NCBI GenBank assembly: GCA_963971285.1
Contig: OZ020251.1
Location: 6,882,001 to 6,946,000 of the forward strand
Length of the DNA stretch: 64,000 bases
Direction of reading: 5' to 3'
DNA from: Astropecten irregularis
Lineage: Eukaryota > Echinodermata > Asteroidea > Paxillosida > Astropectinidae
Part shown: positions 52,752 to 63,969 of the stretch, one piece after another
How the letters are laid out: every line of letters starts with the position of its first letter
Position numbering within the stretch: the stretch's first letter is position 1
Notes under the pieces: generated by a model
Seen by the model: the letters and a program-made list of their open reading frames with translations, nothing else
What the model was told of the DNA's origin: nothing
Databases searched by the model: none
Program-made: the position numbers and the translations under genes

Positions 52752-55611
52752 TTGAAAACTGCCTGCTCATTTCTGGGGAAAATTCAGGAAAAACAAAATT
52801 ATACGTGTCTTTTTATTTTCAGTGTAGATCATATATCTGAATTTTTGAACCTGAAGTCGCCCTGCTTAGCGAAATCTGCCATGTTTTATGAATTACGTTA
52901 TGACGTGCTACACTGTTTGTGTATTATAATATGCCAGCAGGCAGTCTAATCCTTTATTTTGAACCCGATCTTTGAAAACTGCCTGCTCATTTCTGGGGAA
53001 AATTCAGAAAAAACAAAATTACACGTGTCTTTTTATTTTCAGTGTAGATCATATATCTGAATTTTTGAACCTGAAGTCGCCCTGCTTAGCGAAATCCGCC
53101 ATGTTTTATGAATTACGTTATGACGTGCTACACTGTTTGTGTATTATAATATGCCAGCACGCAGTCTAATCCTATATTTTGAACCCGATCTTTGAAAACT
53201 GCCTGCTCATTTCTGGGGAAAATTCAGGAAAAACAAAATTATACGTGTCTTTTTATTTTCAGTGTAGATCATATATCTGAATTTTTGAACCTGAAGTCGC
53301 CCTGCTTAGCGAAATCCGCCATGTTTTATGAATTACGTTATGACGTGCTACACTGTTTGTGTATTATAATATGCCAGCACGCAGTCTAATCCTATTTTTT
53401 GAACCCGATCTTTGAAAACTGCCTGCTCATTTCTGGGGAAAATTCAGGAAAAACAAAATTATACGTGTCTTTTTATTTTCAGTGTAGATCATATATCTGA
53501 ATTTTTGAACCTGAAGTCGCCCTGCTTAGCGAAATCTGCCATGTTTTATGAATTACGTTATGACGTGCTACACTGTTTGTGTATTATAATATGCCAGCAC
53601 GCAGTCTGATCCTATATTTTAAACCCGATCTTTGAAAACTGCCTGCTCTTTTCTGGGGAAAATTCAGGAAAAACAAAATTATACGTGTCTTTTTATTTTC
53701 AGTGTAGATCATATATCTGAATTTTTGAACCTGAAGTCGCCCTGCTTAGCGAAATCTGCCATGTTTTATGAATTACGTTATGACGTGCTACACTCTTTGT
53801 GTATTATAATATGCCAGCACGCAGTCTAATCCTATATTTTGAACCCGATCTTTGAAAACTGCCTGCTCATTTCTGGGGAAAATTCAGGAAAAACAAAATT
53901 ATACGTGTCTTTTTATTTTCAGTGTAGATCATATATCTGAATTTTTGAACCTGAAGTCGCCCTGCTTAGCGAAATCCGCCATGTTTTATGAATTACGTTA
54001 TGACGTGCTACACTGTTTGTGTATTATAATATGCCAGCACGCAGTCTAATCCTATATTTTGAACCCGATCTTTGAAAACTGCCTGCTCATTTCTGGGGAA
54101 AATTCAGGAAAAACAAAATTATACGTGTCTTTTTATTTTCAGTTTAGATCATATATCTGAATTTTTGAACCTGAAGTCGCCCTGCTTAGCGAAATCTGCC
54201 ATGTTTTATGAATTACGTTATGACGTGCTACACTGTTTGTGTATTATAATATGCCAGCACGCAGTCTAATCCTATATTTTGAACCCGATCTTTGAAAACT
54301 GCCTGCTCATTTCTGGGGAAAATTCAGGAAAAACAAAATTATACGTGTCTTTTTATTTTCAGTGTAGATCATATATCTGAATTTTTGAACCTGAAGTCGC
54401 CCTGCTTAGCGAAATCTGCCATATTTTATGAATTACGTTATGACGTGCTACACTGTTTGTGTATTATAATATGCCAGCAGGCAGTCTAATCCTTTATTTT
54501 GAACCCGATCTTTGAAAACTGCCTGCTCATTTCTGGGGGAAATTCAGGAAAAACAAAATTACACGTGTCTTTTTATTTTCAGTGTAGATCATATATCTGA
54601 ATTTTTGAACCTGAAGTCGCCCTGCTTAGCGAAATCCGCCATGTTTTATGAATTACGTTATGACGTGCTACACTGTTTGTGTATTATAATATGCCAGCAC
54701 GCAGTCTAATCCTATATTTTGAACCCGATCTTTGAAAACTGCCTGCTCATTTCTGGGGAAAATTCAGGAAAAACAAAATTATACGTGTCTTTTTATTTTC
54801 AGTGTAGATCATATATCTGAATTTTTGAACCTGAAGTCGCCCTGCTTAGCGAAATCTGCCATGTTTTATGAATTACGTTATGACGTGCTACACTGTTTGT
54901 GTATTATAATATGCCAGCAGGCAGTCTAATCCTTTATTTTGAACCCGATCTTTGAAAACTGCCTGCTCATTTCTGGGGGAAATTCAGGAAAAACAAAATT
55001 ACACGTGTCTTTTTATTTTCAGTGTAGATCATATATCTGAATTTTTGAACCTGAAGTCGCCCTGCTTAGCGAAATCCGCCATGTTTTATGAATTACGTTA
55101 TGACGTGCTACACTGTTTGTGTATTATAATATGCCAGCAGGCAGTCTAATCCTATATTTTGAACCCGATCTTTGAAAACTGCCTGCTCATTTCTGGGGAA
55201 AATTCAGGAAAAACAAAATTATACGTGTCTTTTTATTTTCAGTGTAGATCATATATCTGAATTTTTGAACCTGAAGTCGCCCTGCTTAGCGAAATCTGCC
55301 ATGTTTTATGAATTACGTTATGACGTGCTACACTGTTTGTGTATTATAATATGCCAGCACGCAGTCTAATCCTATATTTTGAACCCGATCTTTGAAAACT
55401 GCCTGCTCATTTCTGGGGAAAATTCAGGAAAAACAAAATTATACGTGTCTTTTTATTTTCAGTGTAGATCATATATCTGAATTTTTGAACCTGAAGTCGC
55501 CCTGCTTAGCGAAATCTGCCATGTTTTATGAATTACGTTATGACGTGCTACACTGTTTGTGTATTATAATATGCCAGCACGCAGTCTAATCCTATATTTT
55601 GAACCCGATCT
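52752..55611 (+). repeat. 13-monomer unit (2860 bp): Q' K C P' FS C L Q E Q' E P P
   Basis: The first seven monomers match 17990-19529 including K, the TATTTTTTGA end (53391-53400 region) and the F+S monomer. They then continue with Q-E instead of the p74 C monomer. The last three of the 13 return to plain sequence. A shortened relative follows directly. Confidence 0.86.
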
Positions 55612-55831
55612 TTGAAAACTGCCTGCTCATTTCTGGGGAAAATTCAGGAAAAACAAAATTATACGTGTCTTTTTATTTTCAGTGTAGATCATATATCTGA
55701 ATTTTTGAACCTGAAGTCGCCCTGCTTAGCGAAATCTGCCATGTTTTATGAATTACGTTATGACGTGCTACACTGTTTGTGTATTATAATATGCCAGCAG
55801 GCAGTCTAATCCTTTATTTTGAACCCGATCT

Positions 55832-56051
55832 TTGAAAACTGCCTGCTCATTTCTGGGGAAAATTCAGAAAAAACAAAATTACACGTGTCTTTTTATTTTC
55901 AGTGTAGATCATATATCTGAATTTTTGAACCTGAAGTCGCCCTGCTTAGCGAAATCCGCCATGTTTTATGAATTACGTTATGACGTGCTACACTGTTTGT
56001 GTATTATAATATGCCAGCACGCAGTCTAATCCTATTTTTTGAACCCGATCT
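55832..56051 (+). repeat. Hybrid K/C monomer at a one-monomer loss
   Basis: The left part carries p37 A and p51 C like the K monomer at 52972. The right end carries p205 T (TATTTTTTGA) like the following C monomer at 53192. Both parents have p126 C, so the join lies somewhere between p51 and p205. One exchange between adjacent monomers explains it and removes exactly 220 bp. Confidence 0.75.
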
Positions 56052-56711
56052 TTGAAAACTGCCTGCTCATTTCTGGGGAAAATTCAGGAAAAACAAAATT
56101 ATACGTGTCTTTTTATTTTCAGTGTAGATCATATATCTGAATTTTTGAACCTGAAGTCGCCCTGCTTAGCGAAATCTGCCATGTTTTATGAATTACGTTG
56201 TGACGTGCTACACTGTTTGTGTATTATAATATGCCAGCACGCAGTCTGATCCTATATTTTAAACCCGATCTTTGAAAACTGCCTGCTCTTTTCTGGGGAA
56301 AATTCAGGAAAAACAAAATTATACGTGTCTTTTTATTTTCAGTGTAGATCATATATCTGAATTTTTGAACCTGAAGTCGCCCTGCTTAGCGAAATCTGCC
56401 ATGTTTTATGAATTACGTTATGACGTGCTACACTCTTTGTGTATTATAATATGCCAGCACGCAGTCTAATCCTATATTTTGAACCCGATCTTTGAAAACT
56501 GCCTGCTCATTTCTGGGGAAAATTCAGGAAAAACAAAATTATACGTGTCTTTTTATTTTCAGTGTAGATCATATATCTGAATTTTTGAACCTGAAGTCGC
56601 CCTGCTTAGCGAAATCCGCCATGTTTTATGAATTACGTTATGACGTGCTACACTGTTTGTGTATTATAATATGCCAGCACGCAGTCTAATCCTATATTTT
56701 GAACCCGATCT

Positions 56712-56931
56712 TTGAAAACTGCCTGCTCATTTCTGGGGAAAATTCAGGAAAAACAAAATTATACGTGTCTTTTTATTTTCAGTTTAGATCATATATCTGA
56801 ATTTTTGAACCTGAAGTCGCCCTGCTTAGCGAAATCTGCCATGTTTTATGAATTACGTTATGACGTGCTACACTGTTTGTGTATTATAATATGCCAGCAG
56901 GCAGTCTAATCCTTTATTTTGAACCCGATCT
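56712..56931 (+). repeat. Hybrid L/Q monomer at a one-monomer loss
   Basis: The left part has p73 T like the L monomer at 54072, and consensus G at p132. The right part has p189 G and p203 T like the Q monomer at 54292. The next monomer is E, as after 54292. The join therefore lies between p132 and p189. Confidence 0.75.
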
Positions 56932-58031
56932 TTGAAAACTGCCTGCTCATTTCTGGGGGAAATTCAGGAAAAACAAAATTACACGTGTCTTTTTATTTTC
57001 AGTGTAGATCATATATCTGAATTTTTGAACCTGAAGTCGCCCTGCTTAGCGAAATCCGCCATGTTTTATGAATTACGTTATGACGTGCTACACTGTTTGT
57101 GTATTATAATATGCCAGCACGCAGTCTAATCCTATATTTTGAACCCGATCTTTGAAAACTGCCTGCTCATTTCTGGGGAAAATTCAGGAAAAACAAAATT
57201 ATACGTGTCTTTTTATTTTCAGTGTAGATCATATATCTGAATTTTTGAACCTGAAGTCGCCCTGCTTAGCGAAATCTGCCATATTTTATGAATTACGTTA
57301 TGACGTGCTACACTGTTTGTGTATTATAATATGCCAGCAGGCAGTCTAATCCTTTATTTTGAACCCGATCTTTGAAAACTGCCTGCTCATTTCTGGGGGA
57401 AATTCAGGAAAAACAAAATTACACGTGTCTTTTTATTTTCAGTGTAGATCATATATCTGAATTTTTGAACCTGAAGTCGCCCTGCTTAGCGAAATCCGCC
57501 ATGTTTTATGAATTACGTTATGACGTGCTACACTGTTTGTGTATTATAATATGCCAGCAGGCAGTCTAATCCTTTATTTTGAACCCGATCTTTGAAAACT
57601 GCCTGCTCATTTCTGGGGAAAATTCAGGAAAAACAAAATTACACGTGTCTTTTTATTTTCAGTGTAGATCATATATCTGAATTTTTGAACCTGAAGTCGC
57701 CCTGCTTAGCGAAATCCGCCATGTTTTATGAATTACGTTATGACGTGCTACACTGTTTGTGTATTATAATATGCCAGCACGCAGTCTAATCCTATATTTT
57801 GAACCCAATCTTTGAAAACTGCCTGCTCATTTCTGGGGAAAATTCAGGAAAAACAAAATTATACGTGTCTTTTTATTTTCAGTGTAGATCATATATCTGA
57901 ATTTTTGAACCTGAAGTCGCCCTGCTTAGCGAAATCTGCCATGTTTTATGATTTACGTTATGACGTGCTACACTGTTTGTGTATTATAATATGCCAACAC
58001 GCAGTCTGATCCTATATTTTAAACCCGATCT

Positions 58032-60450
58032 TTGAAAACTGCCTGCTGATTTCTGAGGAAAATACAGGAAAAACAAAATTATACGTGTCTTTTTATTTTC
58101 AGTGTAGATCATATATCTGAATTTTTGAACCTGAAGTCGCCCTGCTTAGCGAAATCTGCCATGTTTTATGAATTACGTTATGACGTGCTACACTGTTTGT
58201 GTATTATAATATGCCAGCACGCAGTCTAATCCTATATTTTGAACCCGATCTTTGAAAACTGCCTGCTCATTTCTGGGGAAAATTCAGGAAAAACAAAATT
58301 ATACGTGTCTTTTTATTTTCAGTGTAGATCATATATCTGAATTTTTGAACCTGAAGTCGCCCTGCTTAGCGAAATCTGCCATGTTTTATGAATTACGTTA
58401 TGACGTGCTACACTCTTTGTGTATTATAATATGCCAGCACGCAGTCTAATCCTATCTTTTGAACCCGATCTTTGAAAACTGCCTGCTCATTTCTGGGGAA
58501 AATTTAGGAAAAACAAAATTATACGTGTCTTTTTATTTTCAGTGTAGATCATATATCTGAATTTTTGAACCTGAAGTCGCCCTGCTTAGCGAAATCTGCC
58601 ATGTTTTATGAATTACGTTATGACGTGCTACACTGTTTGTGTATTATAATATGCCAACACGCAGTCTGATCCTATATTTTAAACCCGATCTTTGAAAACT
58701 GCCTGCTCTTTTCTGGGGAAAATTCAGGAAAAACAAAATTATACGTGTCTTTTTATTTTCAGTGTAGATCATATATCTGAATTTTTGAACCTGAAGTCGC
58801 CCTGCTTAGCGAAATCTGCCATGTTTTATGAATTACGTTATGACGTGCTACACTGTTTGTGTATTATAATATGCCAGCACGCAGTCTAATCCTATATTTT
58901 GAACCCGATCTTTGAAAACTGCCTGCTCATTTCTGGGGAAAATTCAGGAAAAACAAAATTATACGTGTCTTTTTATTTTCAGTGTAGATCATATATCTGA
59001 ATTTTTGAACCTGAAGTCGCCCTGCTTAGCGAAATCCGCCATGTTTTATGAATTACGTTATGACGTGCTACACTGTTTGTGTATTATAATATGCCAGCAC
59101 GCAGTCTAATCCTATATTTTGAACCCGATCTTTGAAAACTGCCTGCTCATTTCTGGGGAAAATTCAGGAAAAACAAAATTATACGTGTCTTTTTATTTTC
59201 AGTTTAGATCATATATCTGAATTTTTGAACCTGAAGTCGCCCTGCTTAGCGAAATCTGCCATGTTTTATGAATTACGTTATGACGTGCTACACTATTTGT
59301 GTATTATAATATGCCAGCACGCAGTCTAATCCTATCTTTTGAACCCGATCTTTGAAAACTGCCTGCTCATTTCTGGGGAAAATTCAGGAAAAACAGAATT
59401 ATACGTGTCTTTTTATTTTCAGTGTAGATCATATATCTGAATTTTTGAACCTGAAGTCGCCCTGCTTAGCGAAATCTGCCATGTTTTATGAATTACGTTA
59501 TGACGTGCTACACTGTTTGTGTATTATAATATGCCAGCACGCAGTCTAATCCTATATTTTGAACCCGATTTTTGAAAACTGCCTGCTCATTTCTGGGGAA
59601 AATTCAGGAAAAACAGAATTATACGTGTCTTTTTATTTTCAGTGTAGATCATATATCTGAATTTTTGAACCTGAAGTCGCCCTGCTTAGCGAAATCTGCC
59701 ATGTTTTATGAATTACGTTATGACGTGCTACACTGTTTGTGTATTATAATGTGCCAGCACGCAGTCTAATCCTATCTTTTGAACCCGATCTTTGAAAACT
59801 GCCTGCTGATTTTTGGGGAAAATTCAGGAAAAACAAAATTATACGTGTCTTTTTATTTTCAGTGTAGATCATATATCTGAATTTTTGAACCTGAAGTCGC
59901 CCTGCTTAGCGAAATCTGCCATGTTTTATGAATTACGTTATGACATGCTACACTGTTTGTGTATTATAATATGCCAGCACGCAGTCTGATCCTATATTTG
60001 AACCCGATCTTTGAAAATTGCCTGCTGATTTCTGGGGAAAATACAGGAAAAACAAAATTATACGTGTCTTTTTATTTTCAGTGTAGATCATATATCTGAA
60101 TTTTTGAACCTGAAGTCGCCCTGCTTAGCGAAATCTGCCATGTTTTATGAATTACGTTATGACGTGCTACACTGTTTGTGTATTATAATATGCCAGCACG
60201 CAGTCTAATCCTATATTTTGAACCCGATCTTTGAAAACTGCCTGCTCATTTCTGGGGAAAATTCAGGAAAAACAAAATTATACGTGTCTTTTTATTTTCA
60301 GTGTAGATCATATATCTGAATTTTTGAACCTGAAGTCGCCCTGCTTAGCGAAATCTGCCATGTTTTATGAATTACGTTATGACGTGCTACACTGTTTGTG
60401 TATTATAATATGCCAACACGCAGTCTGATCCTATATTTTAAACCCGATCT
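58032..60450 (+). repeat. 11-monomer higher-order repeat, copy 1 (2419 bp)
   Basis: Order: G S N F C L, two monomers with p45 G, a monomer with p17 G + p22 T + p154 A and a 1-bp deletion, a monomer with p8 T + p17 G + p33 A, and N'. Several of these variants are found nowhere to the left: p45 G, GTGCC at p180, p154 A, p8 T. The only difference I saw from copy 2 within the first ten monomers is T at 58505. Confidence 0.93.
59997..59999 (+). other. 1-bp deletion in a T run, monomer starting 59792
   Basis: CCTATATTTTGAACCC is reduced to CCTATATTTGAACCC, making a 219-bp monomer. Which T of the run was lost cannot be told. The matching deletion is at 62416-62418, 2419 bp on. Confidence 0.95.
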
Positions 60451-62649
60451 TTGAAAACTGCCTGCTGATTTCTGAGGAAAATACAGGAAAAACAAAATTA
60501 TACGTGTCTTTTTATTTTCAGTGTAGATCATATATCTGAATTTTTGAACCTGAAGTCGCCCTGCTTAGCGAAATCTGCCATGTTTTATGAATTACGTTAT
60601 GACGTGCTACACTGTTTGTGTATTATAATATGCCAGCACGCAGTCTAATCCTATATTTTGAACCCGATCTTTGAAAACTGCCTGCTCATTTCTGGGGAAA
60701 ATTCAGGAAAAACAAAATTATACGTGTCTTTTTATTTTCAGTGTAGATCATATATCTGAATTTTTGAACCTGAAGTCGCCCTGCTTAGCGAAATCTGCCA
60801 TGTTTTATGAATTACGTTATGACGTGCTACACTCTTTGTGTATTATAATATGCCAGCACGCAGTCTAATCCTATCTTTTGAACCCGATCTTTGAAAACTG
60901 CCTGCTCATTTCTGGGGAAAATTCAGGAAAAACAAAATTATACGTGTCTTTTTATTTTCAGTGTAGATCATATATCTGAATTTTTGAACCTGAAGTCGCC
61001 CTGCTTAGCGAAATCTGCCATGTTTTATGAATTACGTTATGACGTGCTACACTGTTTGTGTATTATAATATGCCAACACGCAGTCTGATCCTATATTTTA
61101 AACCCGATCTTTGAAAACTGCCTGCTCTTTTCTGGGGAAAATTCAGGAAAAACAAAATTATACGTGTCTTTTTATTTTCAGTGTAGATCATATATCTGAA
61201 TTTTTGAACCTGAAGTCGCCCTGCTTAGCGAAATCTGCCATGTTTTATGAATTACGTTATGACGTGCTACACTGTTTGTGTATTATAATATGCCAGCACG
61301 CAGTCTAATCCTATATTTTGAACCCGATCTTTGAAAACTGCCTGCTCATTTCTGGGGAAAATTCAGGAAAAACAAAATTATACGTGTCTTTTTATTTTCA
61401 GTGTAGATCATATATCTGAATTTTTGAACCTGAAGTCGCCCTGCTTAGCGAAATCCGCCATGTTTTATGAATTACGTTATGACGTGCTACACTGTTTGTG
61501 TATTATAATATGCCAGCACGCAGTCTAATCCTATATTTTGAACCCGATCTTTGAAAACTGCCTGCTCATTTCTGGGGAAAATTCAGGAAAAACAAAATTA
61601 TACGTGTCTTTTTATTTTCAGTTTAGATCATATATCTGAATTTTTGAACCTGAAGTCGCCCTGCTTAGCGAAATCTGCCATGTTTTATGAATTACGTTAT
61701 GACGTGCTACACTATTTGTGTATTATAATATGCCAGCACGCAGTCTAATCCTATCTTTTGAACCCGATCTTTGAAAACTGCCTGCTCATTTCTGGGGAAA
61801 ATTCAGGAAAAACAGAATTATACGTGTCTTTTTATTTTCAGTGTAGATCATATATCTGAATTTTTGAACCTGAAGTCGCCCTGCTTAGCGAAATCTGCCA
61901 TGTTTTATGAATTACGTTATGACGTGCTACACTGTTTGTGTATTATAATATGCCAGCACGCAGTCTAATCCTATATTTTGAACCCGATTTTTGAAAACTG
62001 CCTGCTCATTTCTGGGGAAAATTCAGGAAAAACAGAATTATACGTGTCTTTTTATTTTCAGTGTAGATCATATATCTGAATTTTTGAACCTGAAGTCGCC
62101 CTGCTTAGCGAAATCTGCCATGTTTTATGAATTACGTTATGACGTGCTACACTGTTTGTGTATTATAATGTGCCAGCACGCAGTCTAATCCTATCTTTTG
62201 AACCCGATCTTTGAAAACTGCCTGCTGATTTTTGGGGAAAATTCAGGAAAAACAAAATTATACGTGTCTTTTTATTTTCAGTGTAGATCATATATCTGAA
62301 TTTTTGAACCTGAAGTCGCCCTGCTTAGCGAAATCTGCCATGTTTTATGAATTACGTTATGACATGCTACACTGTTTGTGTATTATAATATGCCAGCACG
62401 CAGTCTGATCCTATATTTGAACCCGATCTTTGAAAATTGCCTGCTGATTTCTGGGGAAAATACAGGAAAAACAAAATTATACGTGTCTTTTTATTTTCAG
62501 TGTAGATCATATATCTGAATTTTTGAACCTGAAGTCGCCCTGCTTAGCGAAATCTGCCATGTTTTATGAATTACGTTATGACGTGCTACACTGTTTGTGT
62601 ATTATAATATGCCAGCACGCAGTCTAATCCTATATTTTGAACCCGATCT
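60451..62649 (+). repeat. 11-monomer higher-order repeat, copy 2, first ten monomers
   Basis: Repeats 58032-60230 including the p164 A mark in the L monomer, two p45 G monomers, the GTGCC variant, the deletion and the p8 T monomer. One visible difference in about 2.2 kb makes this among the youngest large duplications in the window. The eleventh monomer (62650) is plain with an S-type end instead of N'. Confidence 0.93.
62416..62418 (+). other. 1-bp deletion in a T run, duplicate of the one near 59998
   Basis: The monomer starting 62211 reads CCTATATTTGAACCC and is 219 bp. It is the second copy of the same deletion and restores the net length of the array to the 220-bp grid. Confidence 0.95.
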
Positions 62650-63969
62650 TTGAAAACTGCCTGCTCATTTCTGGGGAAAATTCAGGAAAAACAAAATTAT
62701 ACGTGTCTTTTTATTTTCAGTGTAGATCATATATCTGAATTTTTGAACCTGAAGTCGCCCTGCTTAGCGAAATCTGCCATGTTTTATGAATTACGTTATG
62801 ACGTGCTACACTGTTTGTGTATTATAATATGCCAGCACGCAGTCTAATCCTATCTTTTGAACCCGATCTTTGAAAACTGCCTGCTCATTTCTGGGGAAAA
62901 TTCAGGAAAAACAGAATTATACGTGTCTTTTTATTTTCAGTGTAGATCATATATCTGAATTTTTGAACCTGAAGTCGCCCTGCTTAGCGAAATCTGCCAT
63001 GTTTTATGAATTACGTTATGACGTGCTACACTGTTTGTGTATTATAATATGCCAGCACGCAGTCTAATCCTATCTTTTGAACCCGATCTTTGAAAACTGC
63101 CTGCTGATTTCTGGGGAAAATTCAGGAAAAACAAAATTATACGTGTCTTTTTATTTTCAGTGTAGATCATATATCCGAATTTTTGAACCTGAAGTCGCCC
63201 TGCTTAGCGAAATCTGCCATGTTTTATGAATTACGTTATGACGTGCTACACTGTTTGTGTATTATAATATGCCAGCACGCAGTCTGATCCTATATTTTGA
63301 ACCCGATCTTTGAAAACTGCCTGCTGATTTCTGGGGAAAATACAGGACAAACAAAATTATACGTGTCTTTTTATTTTCAGTGTAGATCATATATCTGAAT
63401 TTTTGAACCTGAAGTCGCCCTGCTTAGCGAAATCTGCCATGTTTTATGAATTACGTTATGACGTGCTACACTGTTTGTGTATTATAATATGCCAGCACGC
63501 AGTCTAATCCTATCTTTTGAACCCGATCTTTGAAAACTGCCTGCTCATTTCTGGGGAAAATTCAGGAAAAACAGAATTATACGTGTCTTTTTATTTTCAG
63601 TGTAGATCATATATCTGAATTTTTGAACCTGAAGTCGCCCTGCTTAGCGAAATCTGCCATGTTTTATGAATTACGTTATGACGTGCTACACTGTTTGTGT
63701 ATTATAATATGCCAGCACGCAGTCTAATCCTATCTTTTGAACCCGATCTTTGAAAACTGCCTGCTCATTTCTGGGGAAAATTCAGGAAAAACAGAATTAT
63801 ACGTGTCTTTTTATTTTCAGTGTAGATCATATATCCGAATTTTTGAACCTGAAGTCGCCCTGCTTAGCGAAATCTGCCATGTTTTATGAATTACGTTATG
63901 ACGTGCTACACTGTTTGTGTATTATAATATGCCAGCACGCAATCTAATCCTATATTTTGAACCCGATCT
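62650..63969 (+). repeat. Six-monomer right tail with mixed rare variants
   Basis: Monomers at 62870, 63530 and 63750 have p45 G. Those at 63090 and 63310 have p17 G with GGGG retained at p24-p27, and 63310 adds p33 A and a private C at p39 (GGACAAAC). H marks (p87 C) occur at 63090 and 63750. The last full monomer has A at p193. No monomer here matches the main S-N-F-C-L-Q-E phrase, which may mean that the window is approaching a different sub-array or an edge. Confidence 0.82.

Larger units (their letters stand above)
55612..58031 (+). repeat. 11-monomer shortened copy of the preceding 13-mer (2420 bp)
   Basis: Order: Q', K/C hybrid, P', FS, C, L/Q hybrid, E, Q, E, a, N'. Two monomers of the 13-mer have been lost and each loss is marked by a hybrid monomer, at 55832 and 56712. 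Private changes are G at 56201 (p150), A at 57807 (p216 of the monomer starting 57592) and T at 57952. The last monomer ends N-like just before the G monomer at 58032, as happens again at 60231. Confidence 0.83.

Noticed and set aside
170..63947. The recurring 65-codon open stretch as a multicopy gene family
   Set aside because: It has a TTG start, no conserved start context, mostly amino-acid-changing variation, in-frame stops in all G monomers, frame-breaking indels, and exact embedding in satellite DNA. The internal ATG at p130 would give only 22 residues and is lost in Q monomers.
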